A DNA stretch of 43,213 nucleotides, taken from positions 1 through 43,213 of the forward strand of contig JAEMTM010000002.1 in assembly GCA_016462305.1 (NCBI GenBank). Direction: 5' to 3'. Origin of the DNA: Sphingomonadaceae bacterium. Lineage in GTDB: Bacteria > Pseudomonadota > Alphaproteobacteria > Sphingomonadales > Sphingomonadaceae. The notes below the pieces were generated by a model. That model was not told the DNA's origin and made no database searches. It was given only the letters and a program-made list of their open reading frames with translations. Positions 32,868 through 40,248 of this stretch are shown here, one piece after another. The position numbers and the translations under genes are program-made. Position 1 is the stretch's first letter, and the number at the start of each line of letters is the position of its first letter.

Positions 32868-33661
32868 TGCGTTTCGCTGGCAAGACGATCGTTGTTACCG
32901 GCTCTGGCAAGCAGAAGGGGCTGGGTCAGGGGATATTGCAGCGCTTCGCCGATGAAGGTGCGCAGTGTGTTGTGTCCGATCTTGCGATCGATGCGGAGGC
33001 CGAGGCGGTTGCGAAGGAATTGCGCGAGCGTGGGGCGAAAGTTGCGACCATTGCTTGCGACGTGTCCGATGCAGCGCAGTGTAATGCGCTGGTTGAACAG
33101 TCGGTTGCGGCGTTTGGCAGGGTCGATATTTTCGTCAATAATGCAGGCATCGGCTTTATGATGAAGCCAATGCTGGAGGTCGATCCAAGGGATTGGGCGA
33201 CTGTGATCGCCGTCAATCTGTCGGGGGCATTTTATTGCACGCAGGCCGCAGCCAAAGCGATGATTACTGCCGGCAGGGGCGGACGAATCATCAATATCGC
33301 CTCGCAGGCCGCCAAAACCGGCTTTCCCCATTTGCCCGCTTATGTGTCATCGAAGCATGGAATGATCGGCCTGACGCGGGCGACCGCGGTTGAGTTGGGC
33401 GCGCACAAAATTACCGTCAACGCGGTATGCCCCAATCATGTGACCACCGGATTGGGTGCGCAACAAAATGAATATTTCTCCAAACTGCTGGGGTTTGAGA
33501 ATGTTGAGGCCTATCTGAAAAACATGGCCGCAAAAAACCCGATGGGCCGGTCTGGCCTGCCCTCGGACACTGCTGCGGCTTGTGCGTGGCTCGCCAGCGA
33601 TGATGCATGTTATGTGACTGGAGAGGCGCTCAATATTTCGGGCGGGGAGGAAATGCATTGA
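32867..33661 (+). CDS. Short-chain dehydrogenase/reductase
   Basis: A 264-residue classical SDR: cofactor loop VTGSGKQKGLGQGI (residues 10-23), Asp38 after strand 2, NNAG (91-94), and catalytic Ser146, Tyr159, Lys163 (IASQAA, AYVSSK). The acidic residue after strand 2 suggests NAD(H). It oxidises a secondary alcohol or reduces a ketone in the cytosol. It overlaps both neighbours by one base (TGATG). In this operon it may handle a 3-hydroxyacyl intermediate (inference). Confidence 0.92.
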   Translation: MRFAGKTIVVTGSGKQKGLGQGILQRFADEGAQCVVSDLAIDAEAEAVAKELRERGAKVATIACDVSDAAQCNALVEQSVAAFGRVDIFVNNAGIGFMMKPMLEVDPRDWATVIAVNLSGAFYCTQAAAKAMITAGRGGRIINIASQAAKTGFPHLPAYVSSKHGMIGLTRATAVELGAHKITVNAVCPNHVTTGLGAQQNEYFSKLLGFENVEAYLKNMAAKNPMGRSGLPSDTAAACAWLASDDACYVTGEALNISGGEEMH

Positions 33662-34527
33662 TGCAGGAAGAACGGATCGACTGGCCGGATGGCGCCAAGT
33701 TGGCGCTCAGCATCGTTATCAATGTCGAGGAAGGCAGCGAGATGACCGTTGCCCGCGGCGACCGTGGGATGGAGCCAGTCGACGAACTGGGCGTCCATGT
33801 CAAATCGCCCATCCGTAACTATTCGAACGAGAGCAACTATCTTTACGGTATAAAAGCAGGTGCGCCGCGTGTCGTCAAACTGCTCAAAGAATATGATATT
33901 CTCGCCAGCTGGACCGTCGCGGCGCTTTCCCTCGAAAATCATCCGGAAATCGCGCAGGCCATAGTCGAGCTTGGTCATGAACCGGTAAGCCATGGCTGGC
34001 GCTGGGTGCACCAGTTCAAGATGAACGAGGCGGAAGAGCGTGATTTCATACGCAAGGCCATCACCAGCATCGAAAAGACCACCGGCACCCGGCCCTATGG
34101 TTGGCTCTCGCGCTATCTGCTCACCGACAACACCCGCCGCCTGCTGATTGAAGAGGGTTTTACGTATCATATGGACGATTATTCAGGTGACGTGCCTTTC
34201 TGGGACCGCGATTGCGTCCCGGGCAAGCCGATTGTCATCGTCCCCTATCAACTAGACAGCAATGATATGAAAATGTGGACCGATCCGGCGATGACGCCCG
34301 ATCAATGGCTACATTATGCCAAACGCAATTTTGACCAGATTTATTCAGAAGGCATACAAGGCAATCCGAAGATGATGTCGCTGGGGCTCCACTTGCGAAT
34401 CATCGGGAGGCCCGGACGGATATGGGCGTTACAGGAATTCTTAGAGCACGTTCGGAAACATCCGGACATCTGGGTCACCACCCGCAATCAAATCGCGCAA
34501 CATTTTGCGCAAGGAAATCCGGCATGA
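33661..34527 (+). CDS. PuuE-like polysaccharide-deacetylase-fold hydrolase (paralogue 3)
   Basis: A 288-residue protein, the closest of the three to the allantoinase PuuE type: IVINVEEGSEMTVARGDRG near the N-terminus, GHEPVSHGWRWVHQF, GWLSRYLLTDNTRRLL, MDDYSGDVPFWD and LHLRIIGRPGRIWAL near the end. PuuE opens the hydantoin ring of allantoin; related imidases hydrolyse cyclic imides. ATG 33661 shares a base with the SDR stop (TGATG) and is preferred over an ATG at 33607 that lies within SDR. Probable cyclic-amide hydrolase with unknown substrate. Confidence 0.86.
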   Translation: MQEERIDWPDGAKLALSIVINVEEGSEMTVARGDRGMEPVDELGVHVKSPIRNYSNESNYLYGIKAGAPRVVKLLKEYDILASWTVAALSLENHPEIAQAIVELGHEPVSHGWRWVHQFKMNEAEERDFIRKAITSIEKTTGTRPYGWLSRYLLTDNTRRLLIEEGFTYHMDDYSGDVPFWDRDCVPGKPIVIVPYQLDSNDMKMWTDPAMTPDQWLHYAKRNFDQIYSEGIQGNPKMMSLGLHLRIIGRPGRIWALQEFLEHVRKHPDIWVTTRNQIAQHFAQGNPA

Positions 34528-35276
34528 GCCTTCGTCTCGAACGCGACGGCCCTATAGGCCGGATCATGATCGACAGGCCTGAGAAGCGCAACGCCTTCAA
34601 TCAGGAAATGTGGGAGCAGTTTCCAGTATTGTTGGGTGCGGCGCTGATCGACCCCGCGATCCGCGTTGTGGTGGTGCAATCCGCTGCCCAAGGTGTTTTC
34701 TGCGCAGGCGCAGACATCAACGAATTGATGTCGCATAAGGACAATTCCGCATGGCGCGAAGCCAATCAGGCAGCGATCAACAGGACGCAGCACGAACTCG
34801 CTCGATTTGCCAAGCCGACGATAGCTTTTATTGATGGCGATTGCGTCGGCGGCGGATGCGGCATCGCGCTCGCCTGCGATATCCGCGTCGCTACCGCCGG
34901 ATCGCGGATCGGGATCACGCCAGCCAAATTGGGACTGGTCTACCCGCTTCATGATACCAAATTGCTCGTCGATCTGGTGGGGCCTGGGCAGGCCAAAAAG
35001 ATGCTTTACACAGGCGCGCTTCTCTCGGCGCAAGAAGCGCTGCGGATCGGTTTGGTCGAACTGATCGAGGATAGCGCCACCGCGCTGGCGGATCAGATTG
35101 CGGGCAACAGCGCACACAGCACGCACCAGATAAAGGGCTTTGTCCGCCGTATTCTCGATGGGCAGGCAGATGATGACCTGGAAACGAAACGCATCTTTGC
35201 CGATGCATTTACCACGCCCGACTTTATCGAAGGCACAAGCGCATTTGCCCGCAAACAAAAGGCCGAATTCAAATGA
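34524..35276 (+). CDS. Crotonase-superfamily protein without the hydratase glutamates
   Basis: A 250-residue crotonase-fold enzyme: RPEKRNAFNQEMW, FCAGADINEL and VGGGCGIALACD (oxyanion-hole glycines). In enoyl-CoA hydratase the two catalytic glutamates lie in GGGCE and GQPE; here they are Gly113 (GGGCG) and Ala134 (GITPAKLG). It is therefore unlikely to be a canonical hydratase and may be an isomerase, hydrolase, decarboxylase or ring-opening crotonase. Start overlaps the previous gene by 4 bases (ATGA). Cytosolic. Confidence 0.9.
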   Translation: MSLRLERDGPIGRIMIDRPEKRNAFNQEMWEQFPVLLGAALIDPAIRVVVVQSAAQGVFCAGADINELMSHKDNSAWREANQAAINRTQHELARFAKPTIAFIDGDCVGGGCGIALACDIRVATAGSRIGITPAKLGLVYPLHDTKLLVDLVGPGQAKKMLYTGALLSAQEALRIGLVELIEDSATALADQIAGNSAHSTHQIKGFVRRILDGQADDDLETKRIFADAFTTPDFIEGTSAFARKQKAEFK

Positions 35277-36175
35277 ACAATTTCCTCACACATGGCTGCA
35301 TCATGGGTGGCGTCGTGACAACGCCCAATTTGGATGCGGCGCTGGAGGATTATCATGGGCGGCTAGGGCTGAACATCGTTGAGCGCGGTGAACTGGCTGC
35401 TGATTTGGCTGCGAGTTGGAAGTGCCCGGCGAACGGGGGCGCACGCACCGCGACGCTGCAACCGCAAAGCGGCGCGCATTGCTTTATCCGACTGGTCGAA
35501 CAACCTGTGCCCGATGAGTTTATGCCGGTGCGGACATACGGATGGGCGGCCTTTGAGCTGACCGTGCAAGATGTCTATGGCTGGCCCGGGCGTCTGGAAG
35601 GCAGCGGTTTCGATATTGTCGGGCCACCCAAACCAATCGAAGGCCTACCCTATTTCATACCGATGCAGGTGACTGGGCGCGGGCGCGAGATGATCTATCT
35701 CAATGAAGTAGCAGAAAATACGCCGTCGTCCGACTTGCCCAAGGCCGCCTCACTGACCGACCATATATTCATCGTTATACTCGCGACGCATGACCGCGAA
35801 GCGAACCTGGCATGGCTGCAGGAAAAAATAGGCCTGGATGTTGGCGGCACTTACACGCTTGAATATACTATGATCAACAAAGCGTTTGGACTGCCTGACG
35901 GCACGCAATCCTCGATAACGATGGTTCAGAAGGACCGGCTGCCGATTATCGAAGTCGATGGCTATCCCAAACCCGCGACCGCTCGCCCACATACGCCCGG
36001 ATGCCTGCCACCCGGGAATGCGCTGGTGACTTTGGCAGTGGACAGTCTGGACGCGATCAACGCTGCGTTTATCGAGCCGCCGGCCGTGCACAGCGGAGCA
36101 ATTTATGCAGGGCGGCGGTCCGCGACGGTGGTCGGCATGGCGGGTGAGTTGTTGGAGCTGGTGGAAATCAGCTAA
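35273..36175 (+). CDS. Two-domain VOC (glyoxalase/dioxygenase-fold) protein
   Basis: A 300-residue protein made of two VOC modules: residues 6-150 (MGGVVTTPNLDAALEDYHGRLGLNIV) and 160-300 (LTDHIFIVILATHDREANLAWLQEKIGLDVGG), ending VGMAGELLELVEIS. Two-module VOC proteins include extradiol dioxygenases and isomerases; I see His8, Glu150 region and His163 as possible ligands but cannot assign the set. Start overlaps the crotonase stop (ATGA). It ends the nine-gene operon and overlaps tail-to-tail by 3 bases with the quinone oxidoreductase. A VOC protein also accompanies the itaconate genes of Pseudomonas. Confidence 0.85.
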   Translation: MNNFLTHGCIMGGVVTTPNLDAALEDYHGRLGLNIVERGELAADLAASWKCPANGGARTATLQPQSGAHCFIRLVEQPVPDEFMPVRTYGWAAFELTVQDVYGWPGRLEGSGFDIVGPPKPIEGLPYFIPMQVTGRGREMIYLNEVAENTPSSDLPKAASLTDHIFIVILATHDREANLAWLQEKIGLDVGGTYTLEYTMINKAFGLPDGTQSSITMVQKDRLPIIEVDGYPKPATARPHTPGCLPPGNALVTLAVDSLDAINAAFIEPPAVHSGAIYAGRRSATVVGMAGELLELVEIS

Positions 36176-37146
36176 ACCACCAGCACCGTCGACCCGGTCG
36201 TCCTGCGACCTTCCAAATCGCTATGCGCCCTCGCCGCCTCCTCTAGCCCGTAACGCTGGCCGATATTGACCTTGATAATTCCCTGCCGGAACATGTTGAA
36301 TACATATTCGCTGCCTGCCGCGCGTTCCGCGGCGTGGTGGTAGTAGTCGAAAAGTGTCGGACGCGTGTTATAGAGCGAACCTTTCTGGGCGAGGATGCCG
36401 AGATTGACGCCGCCAACGGGCGCATCTGCATTGCCGTAATTTACAATCAGCCCGCGCCGCCTTGCACTATCGAGCGACGCTTCCCAGGTAGCCATTCCGA
36501 TACCGTCGAAGACTATCTCGACGCCGCGTCCGTCGGTCAGCAAGCGTACCTGCTTGGCAACATCCTCCTTGCCGTAAAGGATGACATGGTCGGCCCCGAA
36601 TTCACGCGCCAAGGCAGCTTTTTCTTCGGTGCTGACCGTTCCGATGACGTTAGCGCCGATATGCTTGAGCCATTGCACCAGCATTAGGCCGACACCGCCG
36701 GCTGCAGCGTGGACCAGCACGTTCGATTTAGGTTGCACCTTGGCGCAGCGTTCGACCAGAAACTCAGTGGTGCAGCCCTTCAATATGCCTGCCGCAGCAA
36801 TCTCGTCGCTGATATCGTCGGGTATCAAGAACAAGCATGCAGCCTCAATATTGCGCGCAGTCGCATATGCGCCAAGCGTCGGACCGAAACAGCAGACCCG
36901 GTCGCCGACCTCCCAGTCTGTCACGCCCTCGCCCAGCGATTCGATAACGCCCGCTGCCTCCAGCCCGAGTCCGCTAGGGAGCGCTACCGGATAAATACCG
37001 CGTCGGTGATAAGTGTCGATGAAGTTAAGGCCAACCGCAGTATTGCGCATCCGCACTTCGCCCGGACCCGGCGGCGACAGTTCGACGTCTACCCAGTTTA
37101 TGACTGCTGGCCCGCCAACTTCAACAATCTGTGCTGCCCGTTCCAT
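36172..37146 (-). CDS. Quinone oxidoreductase-like zinc-free MDR dehydrogenase
   Basis: A 324-residue medium-chain reductase of the QorA type: GLNFIDTYHRRGIYP, LGLEAAGVIESLGEGVTDWEVGDRV, and the NADPH-binding VHAAAGGVGLMLVQW. No structural-zinc cysteine cluster is visible. It reduces quinones or enoyl/enone substrates with NADPH. ATG 37146 fits the family start MERAAQIVE and has AGGGG about 10 bases upstream; it lies 5 bases after the DUF1330 stop. Second gene of a two-gene minus-strand unit behind operator 4. Confidence 0.92.
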   Translation of the reverse strand: MERAAQIVEVGGPAVINWVDVELSPPGPGEVRMRNTAVGLNFIDTYHRRGIYPVALPSGLGLEAAGVIESLGEGVTDWEVGDRVCCFGPTLGAYATARNIEAACLFLIPDDISDEIAAAGILKGCTTEFLVERCAKVQPKSNVLVHAAAGGVGLMLVQWLKHIGANVIGTVSTEEKAALAREFGADHVILYGKEDVAKQVRLLTDGRGVEIVFDGIGMATWEASLDSARRRGLIVNYGNADAPVGGVNLGILAQKGSLYNTRPTLFDYYHHAAERAAGSEYVFNMFRQGIIKVNIGQRYGLEEAARAHSDLEGRRTTGSTVLVV

Positions 37147-37151
37147 TTTGA

Positions 37152-37457
37152 TTATACCCCTGACAATTCGCCTTCGATCAATAGCACCTGACATTCGGCG
37201 AGGCCATCACGCAGCTTTTTAACTTCGGCATATTCGGGTGAGTTCCAAAAGCGCAAAGCCGCGTGCTTGTCAGGCCATTGAGAAATGACAACTGATGCGC
37301 CGCTTCCAAAGCCGCCTTCCAGCAATTCGGCACCGGGCGCACGAAGCACATATTTGCCGCCGAACCGGGCTACCAATTCAGCGGCTGCCTTACCATATCC
37401 GCCGACAAACGCGTCGCGGTCGGCTATTTTGGCGGCGATAATCATATAGGCAGGCAT
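37152..37457 (-). CDS. DUF1330-family protein (cytosolic)
   Basis: A 101-residue DUF1330 protein: MPAYMIIAAKIADRDAFVGGYGKAAAEL, GGKYVLRAPGAELLEGG, VISQWPDKHAALRFWNSPEYAEVKKLR. It lacks a signal peptide, unlike the exported relative at 11180. ATG 37457 has GGAG 7 bases upstream and starts at the family N-terminus. It is the first gene of the minus-strand unit facing TonB receptor 2 across operator 4. Family members are dimeric alpha-beta barrels of unknown or isomerase-like function. Confidence 0.85.
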   Translation of the reverse strand: MPAYMIIAAKIADRDAFVGGYGKAAAELVARFGGKYVLRAPGAELLEGGFGSGASVVISQWPDKHAALRFWNSPEYAEVKKLRDGLAECQVLLIEGELSGV

Positions 37458-37531
37458 ATCAATTCTCCGGCTAAATTCGGATTGTTGCAAAATAGATACA
37501 GTGCGTATTCATCGCCAAACTATGTTAAAAT

Positions 37532-37543
37532 TTGTCTGGACAA
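37532..37543. promoter_or_regulatory. Operator 4: TTGTCTGGACAA between DUF1330 gene and TonB receptor 2
   Basis: The same motif as operators 1, 2, 3 and 5 with one change (C to T at the fifth base), so the palindrome is imperfect. It lies in the 145-base divergent gap, 60 bases before the GTG of TonB receptor 2 and 75 bases before the DUF1330 start. A weaker match may give partial or earlier derepression of the receptor, but this is inference. Confidence 0.7.
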
Positions 37544-37602
37544 CTTTTGCGTAAAATGGAAGCATGCTTTTCGAAGATCACGAATTTTCAGGGAGGTTGA
37601 TC

Positions 37603-40182
37603 GTGAAAAGCTTTTCCAAACCGTTTTTGTTGACCGCATGTTCGCTTATGCCTTTTGCGCTTGTCGTGCCATCCGCCGCCCATGCGCAGGACGCCGCTTC
37701 CGTAGCGGAAGAAGAACAGGGCGGAATCCCCGAAATCCTCGTCACCGCCCGCAAGGTCGAGGAATCGCTATCAGAAGCTCCCGTCGCGGTATCAGTGATT
37801 ACCGCAGATTCCATCGCGCAACAGGGGCTCAACTCGCTTGACGATTTCGCCAAGCAGGCCGTCGGCATCAGCTTCAGCCAGGCCTTTGGTCGTACTACGG
37901 ATCGTCCGGTAATCCGCGGCGCGTCCAACGTGTTGGCAGGTGTGCAGGCGGGCGTCGAAACTGGCGCTGCCTTCTTCATCGACGGAGTGTATTATCAAGG
38001 CGATATCCAAGGTTTCGACCCCTCATCCATCGAGCGGGTAGAAATAGTCAAAGGGCCGCAGTCTGCTCTTTACGGTCGCAACACTTATGCTGGGGCCATT
38101 AATTACATCACCAAGGACCCGTCGGAGGATATTAGCGTCAGCGGGCGGCTGCGTGCCGCCGAGCATAATGAATATGAAATCTCCGGTTCGGTCTCGGGGT
38201 CCCTGCTTGATAACATGCTCGGTGTCCGTGTCGGCGGGCGCTTTTTCAAATATGGCGGTGAATATCGCAACCAGTTGACCGGCAAGCGCGTCGGACAGGA
38301 AGAAACCAAGTCGGCTTATGCCACTTTGACTTTCAAGCCGTTCGAAGATTTCAAAATGCGATCACGGTTTAGCTGGCAGAAGGACGATGACGGCCCGCTG
38401 GCCCTTTTTTTGCAAGGTGCGGCGGACAATAACTGCAGTCCCGGTTTCCGGTCGGCGCGCTATCGTACAGGCTCACCGTTTGTGCCTTTATCGCCTGCGA
38501 CCTTGGTATCCACCAACACGAATCAGTTTTATTGCGGCGTTATCAAGCCGCAGCCGAATAATGTTCGGTTGAACACCGATCCGATGATGATCAACGCTAC
38601 ACTTGGCACGCGCGATGGTACTGCTTATGATGGCATCACCAATGAGCAGTTTTCGATGACCAATATCATCGACTGGGATCTCGGCGGTTCGGGCTGGATC
38701 TTGTCGAGCCTGACCGGCTGGCGTGATAACAAGAATTTCTTCGGTACCGATTCCGATCATAGCGATGCGTTTGTATATTTTGCAGGTTCCGCGGCAAGCA
38801 CGCTTGGCACCGAACCTGCATTTGCCAATACCAATCGCGATGACCAGCAGGACATCAGCCAGGAAATCCGCATTTCCAGCCCTACGGACAATCCGTTCCG
38901 CATTCTTGTCGGCGGCTATTATTTCCGGCAGGAGTTTCGTTCGCAGGACATTACCTTTGCCAGCGGCACTGCCGGGCTTGGCGTCGGGCTCGATAGTTCT
39001 GAACATAACACGATCGTCAACAATGCCGTTTTCGGCCTTGCCGAATATGACTTCAGCGATGCTTTATCTGTAACTGCAGAGCTGCGCTATGCCGAAGAAA
39101 CGAAAACGCAGATTTCGCGCGGCGTGGGCGGGGCATCCGTATTCTGTGCGGGTGAGGCCAGCCGCCTCTCGGCATTCGGTGCGACAGGTGCGGGCAATGT
39201 TTGTCGCCCCGCATCGAAATTCACCGGTCTCGATCCACGGATTGCGATTAATTATACCACTCCAGGCGGCATGCTGATCTATGGCGTGTATGCGACAGGA
39301 CGCAAACCAGGGGGCTTTAACGGTTCGGCTGGCGTTACCGCCACCTTGCAAACGGGTCAGAATTTTGTCGAATATTTGCCTGAAAAATCGAAGGGGGGCG
39401 AACTGGGCATCAAATTCGATGCACTAGACCGCACCTTGCGCGGTACGGTTGCCGGGTTCTACAACGAGCTGACCAATGTCCAGTTGACGCAGGCCATTCC
39501 CAATCCATCGGGCACTGGAGCGTTGACCTCCATTGTCGCCAATTCGGGCAATGCCACAACCAAAGGCCTTGAAATCGAATTGCAAGCTGCCCCCACCGAT
39601 GGCCTTTTGTTTACAATGGGTCTTGCCTATGTTTCAGCGAAGTTCACGAAGGGTTGCGATGCGGATTATTTTATCCTGAATTCGGGCGGTCTGCGGACCA
39701 ACTTTGATACGCGCAATCCCACCGCCGCGGGGCTGGCTTTATGCGATATTTCTGGCAAGACGCTGCCGCTGGGATCTCCCTATATCGTCAATGGCTCGGT
39801 AAATTATGAAACCGGACTTGGGTCGGGCGACGGCAAATTGTTCGGTATTGCCAACTTTTCATACGAGGATTCGAAGTATATCCAGACCGACAATCTGGCC
39901 AAAACCGGCGACACGTTTCTGCTTAACGCGCGGCTTGGCTTTAAGACTAAGAACTTCACCATTGCGCTGTTTGGACGTAACCTGACCGATGAGGACTCGA
40001 TTCCACTGGCGACCCGCTGGTTCGACTTGCGTTACGGTGCGGGGACTACGGGACTGCCACCTCCCGCTGGCGTGACCTTCGATGGCCGTCCGGCGCAGGT
40101 CGAAACGGGAAGCCCGCGTGCGTTCTTCGGCGCGTTGCGTAAGGGCCGGACCTTCGGTTTGGAAGGCACGTTCAATTTTTAA
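37603..40182 (+). CDS. TonB-dependent outer-membrane receptor 2
   Basis: An 859-residue receptor with signal peptide MKSFSKPFLLTACSLMPFAL...AHAQ, a TonB-box-like PEILVTARKVEESLSEAPVA, plug motifs (RPVIRGASNVLAG, AFFIDGVYYQGD, RVEIVKGPQSALYGRNTYAGAINYITK) and a barrel ending RTFGLEGTFNF with terminal Phe. The start is GTG 37603, 6 bases after GGGAGG; an ATG at 37564 has no Shine-Dalgarno and would spoil the signal peptide. It is only distantly similar to receptor 1, so it may take a different form of the substrate. Preceded by operator 4. Confidence 0.93.
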   Translation: MKSFSKPFLLTACSLMPFALVVPSAAHAQDAASVAEEEQGGIPEILVTARKVEESLSEAPVAVSVITADSIAQQGLNSLDDFAKQAVGISFSQAFGRTTDRPVIRGASNVLAGVQAGVETGAAFFIDGVYYQGDIQGFDPSSIERVEIVKGPQSALYGRNTYAGAINYITKDPSEDISVSGRLRAAEHNEYEISGSVSGSLLDNMLGVRVGGRFFKYGGEYRNQLTGKRVGQEETKSAYATLTFKPFEDFKMRSRFSWQKDDDGPLALFLQGAADNNCSPGFRSARYRTGSPFVPLSPATLVSTNTNQFYCGVIKPQPNNVRLNTDPMMINATLGTRDGTAYDGITNEQFSMTNIIDWDLGGSGWILSSLTGWRDNKNFFGTDSDHSDAFVYFAGSAASTLGTEPAFANTNRDDQQDISQEIRISSPTDNPFRILVGGYYFRQEFRSQDITFASGTAGLGVGLDSSEHNTIVNNAVFGLAEYDFSDALSVTAELRYAEETKTQISRGVGGASVFCAGEASRLSAFGATGAGNVCRPASKFTGLDPRIAINYTTPGGMLIYGVYATGRKPGGFNGSAGVTATLQTGQNFVEYLPEKSKGGELGIKFDALDRTLRGTVAGFYNELTNVQLTQAIPNPSGTGALTSIVANSGNATTKGLEIELQAAPTDGLLFTMGLAYVSAKFTKGCDADYFILNSGGLRTNFDTRNPTAAGLALCDISGKTLPLGSPYIVNGSVNYETGLGSGDGKLFGIANFSYEDSKYIQTDNLAKTGDTFLLNARLGFKTKNFTIALFGRNLTDEDSIPLATRWFDLRYGAGTTGLPPPAGVTFDGRPAQVETGSPRAFFGALRKGRTFGLEGTFNF

Positions 40183-40210
40183 GGCATAACAACGAGCAGG
40201 ATGGGCCATG

Positions 40211-40248
40211 TAAACAAGGGGCGTCGGCAAACCGGAGTCCTTTGTTTA
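40211..40248. terminator. Inverted repeat between convergent genes (possible bidirectional terminator)
   Basis: TAAACAA (40211-40217) pairs with TTGTTTA (40242-40248), extended by GG/CC with a one-base bulge, around a loop of about 22 bases. It sits between the TonB receptor 2 stop and the amine oxidase stop. No U-run follows in either direction, so termination activity is uncertain. Confidence 0.3.

Noticed and set aside
37564..37602. ATG 37564 as start of TonB receptor 2
   Set aside because: It has no Shine-Dalgarno and adds a charged leader before the signal peptide; GTG 37603 follows GGGAGG by 6 bases.
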